This document shows positions 8,647 through 17,442 of a DNA stretch of 64,000 bases, in pieces. Where the stretch lies: NCBI RefSeq assembly GCF_000296465.1, contig NZ_JH815203.1, positions 975,453-1,039,452 of the forward strand. Reading direction: 5' to 3'. This DNA comes from Barnesiella intestinihominis YIT 11860 (GTDB lineage Bacteria > Bacteroidota > Bacteroidia > Bacteroidales > Barnesiellaceae). The position numbers and the translations under genes were made by a program. How positions within the stretch are numbered: position 1 is the first letter of the stretch; each line of letters starts with the position of its first letter. Below the pieces are notes generated by a model that saw only the letters and a list, made by a program, of their open reading frames with translations, was not told the origin of the DNA and searched no databases.

Positions 8647-11082
8647 TTATCGAATGTTGGCAATACCGATAATATCGGCAAAGACACCGGCGGCTGTAAC
8701 TTCGGCTCCCGCACCATATCCTTTGATGACCATAGGATATTCCCGGTAACGCTCGGTAGTCAGCAATATGACATTGTTACTCCCTTCGAGATGGAAGAAC
8801 GGATGAGCCGAATCGATTTCACGCAACCCCACCTCGACATCGCCGTGGTCGAGCGTGGCGACGAAACGGAGAACTTTACCCCGATCGGCGACTTGTCTAC
8901 GATACTGTTCGAACTCGGCATCGTATTGCGGTATCGCTTTCCAAAAATCAGCAAGGGAACCTTTGAAATAGTCATCGGGGATAAAGAGCTTTTTTTTCAC
9001 ATCGCTCTGCTCTACCCTGTATCCAGCCTCGCGCGCCAAAATCACCAACTTGCGGATAACGTCCTGTCCGCATAAATCGATACGAGGATCGGGCTCGCTG
9101 TATCCGGCTTCCTGCGCCATACGCACAGCCCGGCTCAACGGGACATCGGCTCCCACCACATTGAAAATATAATTGAGCGTACCGGAAACCACTGCCTCGA
9201 TTTTCAAGATCTTATCGCCGCTGTTGATGAGGTTGTTAATCGTGTTGATAATGGGTAGCCCCGCTCCAACGTTCGTCTCGAAAAGGTACTTCACATCACG
9301 CTTGCGAGCGGTCTGCTTCAATTCCCGATAGGAATCGTACGACCCCGAAGCAGCTATCTTATTGGATGCCACTACCGATACGTTGTGGTCGAGCAAAGTC
9401 TTATAAAGCGCGGCTATATCGGGACTTGCCGTACAGTCGACAAACACCGAATTGAAGATATTCATTTTGATAATTTCGTCCTTGATTTTTTCGGGCGAAG
9501 CAACCATTTCGGAACGATCGAGCAGCTCTTGACAATGCTCGACGTCAATACCTTCCCTATCGAAAAGACACTTACGCGAGTTGGCAATGCCCACTAACCG
9601 AAGCTGCAATGCCTTCGTTTCGAGCAACCGTTGCTGTTGCTTGCTGATTTGTTGCAACAAGTCCTTACCTACCGTACCCACACCTACAACAAAAAGATTG
9701 AGCACTTGCGACTCGGAGAGGAAGAAAGAATCATGTATGACGTTGAGCGCTTTGCGCAGGCTACCAAGTGCAATTACAAAAGATATATTGGTTTCAGAAG
9801 CCCCCTGCGCACAAGCTATCACGTTGATACCGTTACGACCCAAAACGTTGAACAGTTTTCCGGCAATACCGGGCGTATGCTTCATATTCTCGCCCACGAT
9901 AGCTACGGTGGCAAGATCTTTCTCGGCTTCGATCGCACTGATTTCTCCGACAGCCATATCATGGCGGAACTCTTCGCGCAATACTTTCACCGCCAACTCG
10001 GCATCGGCATTGCGCACGGCAAATGTCGTATTGTTTTCGGAAGATGCCTGCGACACCAAAAAGACACTGATACCCGACTTTGCCAGCCGGTTGAATATAC
10101 GTGAATTGATACCGATGACACCCACCATGCCCATACCCGACAAAGTGATGAGACACGTGTCGTTGATAGACGAAATACCCTTGATGGCCTTCCCCTCGGC
10201 ATGCGAATTGTCCTCGGATATGAGGGTTCCGGGAGCCGAAGGATTAAAAGTATTCTTAATGAATATAGGTATATTTTTGTGAAATACCGGATAAATGGTC
10301 GGAGGATAAATAACCTTTGCACCGAAGTTGCACAATTCCATCGCTTCGACAAACGACAACCGCTCGATGACATATGCCGTATTGATTACCCGGGGGTCGG
10401 CTGTCATGAAGCCATCGACATCGGTCCAGATTTCGAGCTGCGAGGCATCGAGAGCGGTAGCCAAGATAGCTGCCGTATAATCCGATCCCCCACGCCCCAG
10501 ATTGGTGACATCGCCATTGCTCTTGTCAGAGGCGATAAATCCCGGAACGACGGCTATACGAGGCAATGGATTAAAACCGGCTTTCACCAACCGGTTGGTC
10601 TCCTCGAAATCGACAATGTGTTTACCACACTGCATCTGCGTCTTAATGAACAGACGGGAATCGTAATGCTCGGCCCCGTCGATAACCCGGCTGACAATCA
10701 ACGAGGAGAGACGCTCGCCGTAGCTGACAATCGTGTCGAGGGTCTTTACCGACAAATCTTTAATGAGAGACACGCCTTTGAAAATATTTCCCAACTCATC
10801 GAGCAACGGCTCTACGAGCGACAGAAGTTCGTCTCTCTTGCGCGAATCGACAGCACCATGTATCATGGCAATGTGCCTATCTACGATTTCACGAAAACCG
10901 TGTTCATAAGCATTACCGCCTTCCACTGCGATTTTGGCCGTGCCAATGAGTTTATCGGTTATTCCCCCCAGCGCCGAAACCACTACAATAACAGGCTCCC
11001 GACAACTCTCGACTATATGTTTGACACTCGACATGCTCTCTACCGAGCCGACCGACGTGCCTCCGAATTTCAATACTTTCAT
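8647..11082 (-). CDS. thrA: Bifunctional aspartokinase / homoserine dehydrogenase
   Basis: An 811-aa fusion enzyme performing the first and third steps from aspartate to homoserine. The N-terminal aspartokinase begins MKVLKFGGTSVGS and contains GRGGSDYTAAILA. Two ACT regulatory domains (about residues 310-460) follow, suggesting threonine feedback inhibition as in other ThrA proteins. The homoserine dehydrogenase starts near residue 465 with the NAD(P) motif VVGVGTVGKDLL and contains SGTLNYIFN and YSEPDPRIDLCGQDV. Length and order are standard. It is the first gene of the leftward operon, with a candidate promoter just upstream. Confidence 0.96.
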   Translation of the reverse strand: MKVLKFGGTSVGSVESMSSVKHIVESCREPVIVVVSALGGITDKLIGTAKIAVEGGNAYEHGFREIVDRHIAMIHGAVDSRKRDELLSLVEPLLDELGNIFKGVSLIKDLSVKTLDTIVSYGERLSSLIVSRVIDGAEHYDSRLFIKTQMQCGKHIVDFEETNRLVKAGFNPLPRIAVVPGFIASDKSNGDVTNLGRGGSDYTAAILATALDASQLEIWTDVDGFMTADPRVINTAYVIERLSFVEAMELCNFGAKVIYPPTIYPVFHKNIPIFIKNTFNPSAPGTLISEDNSHAEGKAIKGISSINDTCLITLSGMGMVGVIGINSRIFNRLAKSGISVFLVSQASSENNTTFAVRNADAELAVKVLREEFRHDMAVGEISAIEAEKDLATVAIVGENMKHTPGIAGKLFNVLGRNGINVIACAQGASETNISFVIALGSLRKALNVIHDSFFLSESQVLNLFVVGVGTVGKDLLQQISKQQQRLLETKALQLRLVGIANSRKCLFDREGIDVEHCQELLDRSEMVASPEKIKDEIIKMNIFNSVFVDCTASPDIAALYKTLLDHNVSVVASNKIAASGSYDSYRELKQTARKRDVKYLFETNVGAGLPIINTINNLINSGDKILKIEAVVSGTLNYIFNVVGADVPLSRAVRMAQEAGYSEPDPRIDLCGQDVIRKLVILAREAGYRVEQSDVKKKLFIPDDYFKGSLADFWKAIPQYDAEFEQYRRQVADRGKVLRFVATLDHGDVEVGLREIDSAHPFFHLEGSNNVILLTTERYREYPMVIKGYGAGAEVTAAGVFADIIGIANIR

Positions 11083-11109
11083 ATCTGGTGAATTTCTATC
11101 GGTGTTACC

Positions 11110-11128
11110 TTCCCCAACCTATGGGGAA
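11110..11128 (-). other. Short hairpin at the predicted 5' end of the thr operon mRNA
   Basis: TTCCCCA and TGGGGAA (7 bp each) flank a 5-nt loop. The hairpin lies right at the predicted transcript start, about 28-46 bp before the thrA start codon. I could not find a leader peptide rich in Thr/Ile codons, so attenuation is not supported; it may simply protect the 5' end. Confidence 0.35.
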
Positions 11129-11135
11129 TCATACA

Positions 11136-11143
11136 CAAAGTTA
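11136..11143 (-). promoter_or_regulatory. thrA operon -7 box
   Basis: CAAAGTTA reads TAACTTTG on the minus strand, a perfect TAnnTTTG -7 element. It predicts a leader of about 47 nt. No good -33 TTTG is present at the expected spacing. Confidence 0.45.
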
Positions 11144-11682
11144 CAAAACTTAGTTAAAAGCCATACCCAATTACGGTAAATCGAGATAATGAAATAACGT
11201 CCTCCCCCCTAAGGGGTAGTACCCATAGCCGTAACCCCGAAGAAAAAATATGTTCTATATCGTAACCTTGTCATCAATATTATCATCTTTAAATCCTCTC
11301 AAACATGCAACAACCGAGGGATACAACCAAACTCTATCGACTGCCGCCCGATGTCATCTATTTTCTCTTTTATTGCAAAAGTAATCTATTTTTTATTTTT
11401 TGAATAAAAACAAGCACAAAATGATTTATAAAAATATCATTTCTTTTACAATTTTGTATTTTACAGACGTTTTTAAACGGCATTTTGAAAATGTCTTTTT
11501 GCCACATGAAAAGGGAGATAGCCGATAATAGGGAATATTTTGCCAAACAAAATGATATTTTCCCCCGCAAATGACTATTTTTGTACAACCAAACAAAAAA
11601 ATGTGGCATACCCGACGCAACCGAATCCTATTCGTTTCAGTCCGTATCCACTACTTTTTGTAAAGAAATAAATCATTGATGT
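11144..11682. other. Divergent intergenic region between thrA and ansA
   Basis: No gene is supported in this AT-rich stretch. Two small minus-strand reading frames (11370-11620) are lysine/phenylalanine-rich, overlap one another and lack a recognisable start context. A C-run/G-run hairpin (CCCC, TAA, GGGG) lies near 11206-11216. On the plus strand TATTTTTG at 11576-11583 is a perfect -7 box for ansA, predicting a leader of about 93 nt. Confidence 0.4.
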
Positions 11683-12729
11683 ATGCCTGAAAATATAACA
11701 TCGGTCCTTATCATTTACACCGGCGGAACTATCGGAATGGTAGAAAACAGCAAAACCGGGAGCCTCGAACCTTTTAATTTCCATCACCTTCTCGATAAAG
11801 TTCCCGAATTGCGACAACTTGGATTCTCTATCTCGACGGTACAATTCGAGCCCCCCATCGACTCGTCGGAAATAGAACCGGACTCGTGGGTAAAACTGGT
11901 ACACATCATCGCCGACAATTACGACTTATTCGATGGATTTGTCGTCTTGCACGGAACCGACACGATGGCATACACAGCATCGGCTCTCAGTTTCATGCTC
12001 GAAAATCTGAACAAACCGGTTATTCTCACCGGCTCGCAACTTCCCATCGGCATGTTGAGAACCGACGGCAAAGAAAACCTGATTACCGCCATCGAAATAG
12101 CTGCCGCCAAGAATACCAATGGCGATCCTCTGGTCCCGGAAGTGTGTATCTTTTTCGGCAACCATCTGCTGAGAGGGAACCGTACAACTAAAATAAGTGC
12201 CGAAAGTTTCAGCGCATTCGTATCGACCAACTATCCTCCGTTGGCACAGGCGGGGGTACACATTCACTACGACGAAAACCAAATCGCCCGCACCACATCG
12301 AAACCTCTGCGTCCGCACTATTTGATGAATACCAACATCGTAGTACTGAAACTGTTCCCCGGCATATCGGAACAAACCGTGCGCTCCATTCTAAACATTC
12401 CGGGATTGAAAGGTGTCGTGCTCGAAACGTTCGGATCAGGAAACGCTCCCGTGAAGGAGTGGTTCCTCTACTTACTGAAAGAGGCCGTGGACAAAGGCAT
12501 CGTTATCGTCAATGTGAGCCAATGTATGGGAGGAAGCGTACAAATGAGCCGATACGGAACCGGTTGCAAACTCGAAGACGTGGGCGTAGTGAGCGGTTAT
12601 GACAGTACAACCGAAGCCGTACTCACCAAACTTATGTTCTTGTTCGGTCACCGCTATTCCGCCAAAGTCGTAAAAGAAAATATGAATCGCTCGCTAAGCG
12701 GGGAAATCACATTGACGTTGCATAATTAG
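11683..12729 (+). CDS. ansA: Type I L-asparaginase
   Basis: A 348-aa asparaginase hydrolysing asparagine to aspartate and ammonia. It has no signal peptide, so it is expected in the cytoplasm, as for type I enzymes. The two catalytic threonine motifs are present: IYTGGTIGMVE near the N-terminus and LHGTDTMAYTASALSFML at about residues 87-104, followed by TGSQLPIGMLRTDGKENL. The start is the ATG at 11683; another ATG four bases upstream is out of frame. It is transcribed divergently from the threonine operon, and so supplies aspartate next to the genes that consume it; a regulatory link is not shown. Confidence 0.95.
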   Translation: MPENITSVLIIYTGGTIGMVENSKTGSLEPFNFHHLLDKVPELRQLGFSISTVQFEPPIDSSEIEPDSWVKLVHIIADNYDLFDGFVVLHGTDTMAYTASALSFMLENLNKPVILTGSQLPIGMLRTDGKENLITAIEIAAAKNTNGDPLVPEVCIFFGNHLLRGNRTTKISAESFSAFVSTNYPPLAQAGVHIHYDENQIARTTSKPLRPHYLMNTNIVVLKLFPGISEQTVRSILNIPGLKGVVLETFGSGNAPVKEWFLYLLKEAVDKGIVIVNVSQCMGGSVQMSRYGTGCKLEDVGVVSGYDSTTEAVLTKLMFLFGHRYSAKVVKENMNRSLSGEITLTLHN

Positions 12730-12798
12730 GCCAAGTAAAAAACACCGAGACACAAGACAACCGAATCAAAAAGAAGCAACAATCATCGGCAATCGGTT

Positions 12799-13239
12799 TC
12801 AAGAAAACCGTTCGAATTTTTTGGACATAACAATAATTATGAACGGTATGGCAAGAGCGATAAGTAGCAACACACAGGTACTCAGCTCTATGATTTGCGC
12901 CACAGACAGCGTAATATAGAGAAAGAGCAGCATAACGAGGTTCTTGATATGACCTATCATACCCGACATGAGTTTGTATGCACCTGCCTTATCGGTTATT
13001 TTGCAGGGATAGTTATACCATTGAGGCCGACGTTGCAAAAGGGTGAGTAATCCATACAACGCCAAAGCGATGACAGGAAGAAGAACGATCGTCCACGTGT
13101 CGCCCCACGAATCTATCTCGCCCCGGACATTCCAGTGCAAAGGGACTTCTTCCTTTCCTCCGGTCATTACCCGAATGGCTACTCCAAAAGAAATCATAAG
13201 GAAGAGTATCGAGGGTATTTCTTTTATCTGCTTTTTCAT
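12799..13239 (-). CDS. DUF1648 domain membrane protein
   Basis: A 146-aa integral membrane protein with about four hydrophobic segments (roughly residues 9-26, 50-65, 95-115 and 120-140). The region between the first two segments contains PLHWNVRGEIDSWG, the conserved DUF1648 signature seen in SdpI-like immunity and related proteins. It is the last gene of a leftward mntP-apbE-DUF1648 cluster, 17 bp downstream of apbE. Function is unknown, and the SdpI likeness is limited to this domain. Confidence 0.8.
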   Translation of the reverse strand: MKKQIKEIPSILFLMISFGVAIRVMTGGKEEVPLHWNVRGEIDSWGDTWTIVLLPVIALALYGLLTLLQRRPQWYNYPCKITDKAGAYKLMSGMIGHIKNLVMLLFLYITLSVAQIIELSTCVLLLIALAIPFIIIVMSKKFERFS

Positions 13240-13256
13240 GGCTTCAAGAGATTATT

Positions 13257-14279
13257 CTACCGCTCTATCTTTTCCCGCATTCCGGGCGTTGCCCAATAAT
13301 CTATCCGGGTAGTATCGCTACCGTTTTGATAGAGAAACAGAGCCTCGACCCCCGGCAAAGAATCGACCAATGCCTTACTGCGTTCCAATCCCATAACCAT
13401 AAAAGCGGTAGCATATGCATCGGCAGTCATACAGTCGGGAGCCATTACCGTCGCACTCAACAACGTGTGTTGTACCGGATAACCTGTTACGGGGTCTATC
13501 GTATGTGCAATCCGTTTTCCGTCCACCATACGATAATTGCGATAATTACCCGATGTAGCCAATCCGGCATCGGTTATCTGCACGATTTCTTCGATCGTTC
13601 CGGCTTCGCCATCGGCAATAGTGGGACGGTTCACCCCCACTCGCCACATTTTTCCTTCCGGATTTTTTCCACGGGCGAATACCTCGCCGCCTATTTCGAC
13701 CATAAAATCATCGATTCCCTTATCGAACAATAACTGTCCTATCACATCGCAGGCATATCCTTTGGCTATGGCCGAAAAATTGAGAGTAATACAAGTATCG
13801 GACTTTAATACCCGATGATTTTCAAGAGCCAATTTATTCATACCCACTTGCCGCAACAGGCTATCGACCTGAACAGAATCGGGAATAACCCCTTTTTTAA
13901 AACCGAATCCCCATGCATTGACAAGCGGAGATACGGTAGGGTCGAACGTCCCACCCGTGCGTGTGTATATACGCTGCGAAGCATTGAACACATGCTCGAA
14001 CCACCGGTCGGTCTCGACCGGTTCGTTGCGATTAACCCGCGAAATAATAGAAGTATCGTTAAACGGAGAAAGCGAAGCGTCGAATTGCAACAACCGGTTC
14101 TTGATTTCTTCGGACAACGATTCGGGATATTTATAGGTTATGTGGTAAAAAGTGCCGAATATCAGCCCCTCGTCATATCGATATGTGTTCTTGCCACAAC
14201 GACGTATGGTACTTGTCGACAGAAACACGACCAAAAACAGAACGACCGCCCACCACGAACGAGCATATCTTTTATCCAT
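13257..14279 (-). CDS. apbE: FAD:protein FMN transferase
   Basis: A 340-aa ApbE-family flavin transferase, which attaches FMN covalently to threonines of exported or membrane flavoproteins such as NqrB/NqrC and RnfG. An N-terminal membrane anchor (about residues 8-22) is followed by the ApbE fold with FDASLSPFNDTSIISRVN, GTFDPTVSPLVNAWGF, NFSAIAKGYACDVIG, FMVEIGGEVFARG and the C-terminal HTIDPVTGYPVQ metal/FAD site. A cysteine follows the anchor (TIRRCGKN) but is a poor lipobox. It lies 6 bp after mntP and 17 bp before the DUF1648 gene. The target flavoproteins are not in this window. Confidence 0.93.
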   Translation of the reverse strand: MDKRYARSWWAVVLFLVVFLSTSTIRRCGKNTYRYDEGLIFGTFYHITYKYPESLSEEIKNRLLQFDASLSPFNDTSIISRVNRNEPVETDRWFEHVFNASQRIYTRTGGTFDPTVSPLVNAWGFGFKKGVIPDSVQVDSLLRQVGMNKLALENHRVLKSDTCITLNFSAIAKGYACDVIGQLLFDKGIDDFMVEIGGEVFARGKNPEGKMWRVGVNRPTIADGEAGTIEEIVQITDAGLATSGNYRNYRMVDGKRIAHTIDPVTGYPVQHTLLSATVMAPDCMTADAYATAFMVMGLERSKALVDSLPGVEALFLYQNGSDTTRIDYWATPGMREKIER

Positions 14280-14285
14280 AACCTC

Positions 14286-14852
14286 CTAAAAAAACAAATG
14301 TTCCAACAAGATTTTCACGCCTATCCCTATCAAGATAACTCCCCCGACGACCTCGGCAAAGTTATGTATACGGCGACCGAACTGACGACCAATATAAACC
14401 CCGACCAAAGAAAAGGCAAATGTGACACCGGCAATAACTATCGTGGGCGTAATCATCGTCATGTTGAGAAACGCAAACGAAATACCCACGGCCAAAGCAT
14501 CGATACTCGTAGCCAACGAAAGACCCACCAACGTGCGCGTATCGGCAGGATCGATGCAACAGGGTTCGGACTCTCCTTTCCGGGGCCAGCCTTCATAAAT
14601 CATTTTCATTCCCAAAAAGAGTAAAACGCCGAATGCTACCCAATGATCGTAGGCTTCTATATAATTCTTAAACCCAATGCCCAAAAACCAACCGATAAGC
14701 GGCATAGCTCCCTGAAAAACCGCCATAAAAGCGGCTATCTTCAAAACACGGGATAACGTAAAAGGCTTCAAAAGGACACCCGATGTCAACGACACGGCAA
14801 AGCTGTCCATGCATAACCCGACAGCCAAAACAAAAAGCTCGAATAATGACAC
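14286..14852 (-). CDS. mntP: Manganese efflux pump
   Basis: A 188-aa MntP/YebN-family exporter with six hydrophobic segments in two related halves. Diagnostic acidic motifs are VGLCMDSFAVSLTSG in the first half and LATSIDALAVGISFAF in the second. The family exports Mn2+ from the cytoplasm. It heads the leftward mntP-apbE-DUF1648 operon and has a near-consensus promoter immediately upstream. I looked for an mntP-type (yybP-ykoY) riboswitch, but the short leader leaves no room for one. Confidence 0.93.
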   Translation of the reverse strand: MSLFELFVLAVGLCMDSFAVSLTSGVLLKPFTLSRVLKIAAFMAVFQGAMPLIGWFLGIGFKNYIEAYDHWVAFGVLLFLGMKMIYEGWPRKGESEPCCIDPADTRTLVGLSLATSIDALAVGISFAFLNMTMITPTIVIAGVTFAFSLVGVYIGRQFGRRIHNFAEVVGGVILIGIGVKILLEHLFF

Positions 14853-14876
14853 TTGTTATTTGATTATGTTTCGGCG

Positions 14877-14908
14877 CAAAGTTATCGAAAAACAGCGGAA
14901 TAATCGAA
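14877..14908 (-). promoter_or_regulatory. mntP operon promoter
   Basis: CAAAGTTA at 14877-14884 reads TAACTTTG on the minus strand, a perfect -7 box. CGAA at 14905-14908 (TTCG on the minus strand) sits at exactly 20 bp spacing, a three-of-four -33 match. The predicted leader is under 20 nt. Confidence 0.55.
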
Positions 14909-15225
14909 GAAAAATCGGCAATATCTCTATTTCAATATATTTTAGATTTTCGGCGGCTCGATACAACCATTTGAAGAATAAACTTTTAGCGAATTATTTG
15001 AAAATCAAAGACAATAATTTATTAACAGATTGAATTTCAGACACTTGAAATACAATACTATTCAATAATTCTTTCTAATATAGAATTAAAATAATTGTCG
15101 GGAAAGACAATACCAATAATCGAATTGTTGTATTTCATCTTTGCAAATAGTCCATTAAAAAAGACATAATCTCGCAAATTATAGCGACTTTTGTGATTGA
15201 AACTCATTGCATCAATTACAATACA
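14909..15225. other. AT-rich intergenic stretch before the KilA-N gene
   Basis: Nothing gene-like is seen. There is a 6-bp hairpin (ATTTCA/TGAAAT, about 15034-15051). The sequence becomes visibly more AT-rich than flanking genes, matching the lower GC of the next two genes and hinting at an acquired segment. Confidence 0.35.
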
Positions 15226-16032
15226 ATGGCAAAAATTACCGTTCAAAATACAGATATTAGCATTGTCAAGTACAATGAAGAAGACTACATCAGCCTTACA
15301 GACATGGCAAAAAGTCAATTGCAAGAGCATATTATCTTCCGTTGGCTTAGTCTTAAAAGCACTATCGAATATCTTGGCGAATGGGAAATGTTGTATAACC
15401 CCGATTTTAATTGTACCGAATTCGGTACAATTAAAAATGCGGCAGGGAGCAACAATTTCGTGCTTTCTGTGAAAACGTGGATAGAAAGGACCAGTGCAAT
15501 CGGCATTCGTTCTAAGGCTGGTCGCTACGGTGGCACATATGCACATCGGGATATAGCATATCATTTTGGCATGTGGATTTCTCCTAAATTTCAATTACTT
15601 CTTGTTAAAGAGTATCAGAGACTAAAAGCAGAAGAACACCAGCAACTCGGTTGGTCGGCCAAACGTGAATTATCTAAAATCAACTACCGCATACATACTG
15701 ATGCCATAAAGCAAAACCTTATCCCGCAGGAAGTTACACCGGTACAAGCAAATATTATTTATGCAAACGAAGCTGACGTACTGAATGTGGCGATGTTTGG
15801 TATGACAGCAAAACAATGGAGGGAAGCTAACCCCGAACTGACAGGCAATATTCGTGATTATGCTACTATCAATGAACTTATCTGCTTGTCGAATATGGAG
15901 AATCTCAATGCTGTATTCATCGAACAAGGTATGCCACAGAGCAAACGTCTTGTTAGACTAAACCAAATAGCCATTCATCAGATGAGCATATTGGAAAGTG
16001 GCAATAATTACAACCGTAAGTTATTGAAATAA
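15226..16032 (+). CDS. KilA-N domain protein
   Basis: A 268-aa protein with an N-terminal KilA-N DNA-binding domain (about residues 1-115), recognised from the YNEEDYISLTDMAK start, FRWLSLKSTIEYLGEWE, VKTWIERTSAIGIRSKAGRY and GGTYAHRDIAYHFGMWISP. The C-terminal half (about 130-268) is the helical region commonly found with it in Bacteroidales. KilA-N proteins come from phages and mobile elements and also occur as scattered chromosomal copies. The start MAKITVQNT is chosen over an ATG 33 bp upstream because it fits the family N-terminus. Base composition is AT-richer than the neighbours. Its coding sequence contains a perfect 32-bp palindrome. The DUF2867-like gene follows after 6 bp, so the two probably form one transcript. 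Confidence 0.88.
   Translation: MAKITVQNTDISIVKYNEEDYISLTDMAKSQLQEHIIFRWLSLKSTIEYLGEWEMLYNPDFNCTEFGTIKNAAGSNNFVLSVKTWIERTSAIGIRSKAGRYGGTYAHRDIAYHFGMWISPKFQLLLVKEYQRLKAEEHQQLGWSAKRELSKINYRIHTDAIKQNLIPQEVTPVQANIIYANEADVLNVAMFGMTAKQWREANPELTGNIRDYATINELICLSNMENLNAVFIEQGMPQSKRLVRLNQIAIHQMSILESGNNYNRKLLK
15405..15436. repeat. Perfect 32-bp palindrome inside the KilA-N gene
   Basis: The left arm TTTTAATTGTACCGAA (15405-15420) and the right arm TTCGGTACAATTAAAA (15421-15436) are exact reverse complements with no spacer, centred on GAATTC. The in-frame peptide across it is FNCTEFGTIK, and because of the symmetry the opposite strand reads the same peptide. It could form a cruciform or act as a binding site. 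Confidence 0.95.
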
Positions 16033-16038
16033 AGAATC

Positions 16039-16476
16039 ATGAAAGGCGACAAGAATTACGATTATACAGATGAATTCAGCGATATAATTCATACTGAAAG
16101 ATTTATAAGTGCGGCAGAGTTGTCTGAACTGTTCTTTTCTGCCCCCAAATGGATAACCCTTTTGATGAAGTTCCGTAATGTCGTGATGAGACCTTTCGGA
16201 TTGAAAAAAGAAAGAAAGTTATCGGATTTGGTGCTTATCGAATCCGAGAATATGGCAACGGTATGCAAAAATGATAAACATCTTGATTTGGAAATTGTGT
16301 TTATGACCGAGAGCATGGAACGTGATAATCAACGCATATCTGTCAGCACAAAAGTCAGATTCCATAATAATTTAGGGAAATGTTATTTTGCCATAATCAA
16401 ACCGTTTCACAATTTAATTTGCAAGACACTCTTACAACGAGCAAAAAACAATATTGAAAAATCTCTTTACAGATAA
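16039..16476 (+). CDS. DUF2867-like protein
   Basis: A 145-aa protein without signal peptide or clear membrane segment. It resembles DUF2867 proteins: LFFSAPKWITLLMKFRNVVMRPFGLK in the N-terminal half, a middle beta-rich stretch, and the C-terminal IIKPFHNLICKTLLQRAK. Function of the family is unknown. It follows the KilA-N gene by 6 bp, so it is probably co-transcribed and shares that gene's AT-rich composition. The long gap and opposite orientation of the next gene end this small rightward unit. Confidence 0.75.
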   Translation: MKGDKNYDYTDEFSDIIHTERFISAAELSELFFSAPKWITLLMKFRNVVMRPFGLKKERKLSDLVLIESENMATVCKNDKHLDLEIVFMTESMERDNQRISVSTKVRFHNNLGKCYFAIIKPFHNLICKTLLQRAKNNIEKSLYR

Positions 16477-16648
16477 ATTATATTGCTTTTAACGAGATAA
16501 AACAGTCATAGCTTCACCTTTGCGTCATGGGTGGGTATCTTCACTTCACCCAAAAAGCGGGGGAAGCGCAGCCGTTCAAAGCTACGTTTCCTCCGCCATC
16601 ACACACATAACACAGTATATATAGAAAACACCTCACGGTGCAGATGGT

Positions 16649-17422
16649 TCACGGGACCGGTTCGGACGAAGTCAATTTGTAGGTTAATTTATCCAAATCT
16701 ACCTGCATGAGATAATAACCCTGCGGAGTATATGAGATATTTTCCCCATCGAGTTTCAATCGGCCGGGACCTCCATCGCCATACTGGTCGCCCTGCGCCC
16801 AATCGGGCAAAGTGGTTATTTTAAATTCTACCGCAGCATCGGGATTTCCAGCGACCACAAAATCGACATATCCCTCATACCGATTGTTCATTCGATAGGA
16901 TTGCAGCACGGGTGCTGCCGCAATATCCCAGTTTTGATAATTACCGGGGACATACAGTTTGGGATACACGATAGGTTCGTCATAGGCCGTCACCGTAATG
17001 TCGCGAGGAGAAGAAGCGACGGTATGGTCGGCTGTCAACTTGGCTACTACCCTGACGAACAAATCACAAGGTTCTCCCGGTTGACCGTCCAGAATAAGAG
17101 TCGCCATATTCAATCGGGCGACAGTCACCGAAACATAATCGGTATTCGATTCGGCTAATTGTATAGGATCGGGAAAATCTTTCCGGTTATCTATCTCCAA
17201 TGTGTAAACGGGAGCGGCGGGGAAACCATAGTCTCCCGACGACCATGAGAATGTCTCGGCTATAAACCCCGACGAGGCTTCGTTCAACACCAAAGCCGGT
17301 TGTGCAAGAGGCGCCAGTTCGGGTGCAGCCTGCAAGTCATATTTGGGAGTATCCACATCGTTACAGGCGACAAGTGCCGACAAGCCTATCCAAACGGATA
17401 ATTTAATAAAAGAAGATTTCAT
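16649..17422 (-). CDS. SusE/SusF-like outer-membrane lipoprotein
   Basis: A 257-aa surface lipoprotein with a lipobox ending at the cysteine of SALVACNDVD. The N-terminal half resembles the SusE domain (LVLNEASSGFIAETFSWSSGDYG, YTLEIDNRKDF). The C-terminal half resembles one starch-binding-type Ig module (YVPGNYQNWD, YEGYVDF, FKITTLPDWAQG, YYLMQVDLDKLTY). SusE proteins bind glycan at the cell surface. With 257 aa it carries only one glycan-binding module, fewer than classical SusE/F. It is the last gene of a leftward SusC-SusD-SusE set, 20 bp after susD. Confidence 0.85.
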   Translation of the reverse strand: MKSSFIKLSVWIGLSALVACNDVDTPKYDLQAAPELAPLAQPALVLNEASSGFIAETFSWSSGDYGFPAAPVYTLEIDNRKDFPDPIQLAESNTDYVSVTVARLNMATLILDGQPGEPCDLFVRVVAKLTADHTVASSPRDITVTAYDEPIVYPKLYVPGNYQNWDIAAAPVLQSYRMNNRYEGYVDFVVAGNPDAAVEFKITTLPDWAQGDQYGDGGPGRLKLDGENISYTPQGYYLMQVDLDKLTYKLTSSEPVP

Positions 17423-17442
17423 AATTCTGTCGTTTTTTACCG

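Noticed and set aside
9581-10282. 233-codon plus-strand frame opposite thrA
   Set aside because: Antisense to conserved aspartokinase/homoserine dehydrogenase sequence, with no recognisable domain.
11083-11135. Threonine attenuator leader
   Set aside because: No short peptide rich in Thr/Ile codons and no terminator/antiterminator pair were found; only one short hairpin.
11370-11620. Two small overlapping minus-strand frames between thrA and ansA
   Set aside because: Low-complexity Lys/Phe-rich products from AT-rich DNA, overlapping each other, with no start context; they lie across the ansA promoter.
12794-12822. Terminator after ansA
   Set aside because: A 6-bp stem followed by Ts exists, but it overlaps the end of the DUF1648 coding sequence, so the support is weak.
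14853-14876. yybP-ykoY manganese riboswitch before mntP
   Set aside because: The predicted leader is under 20 nt, far too short for the element.
15058-15594. 178-codon minus-strand frame opposite the KilA-N gene
   Set aside because: It lies antisense to a well-supported KilA-N domain; its partial likeness to the KilA-N peptide comes only from the 32-bp palindrome.
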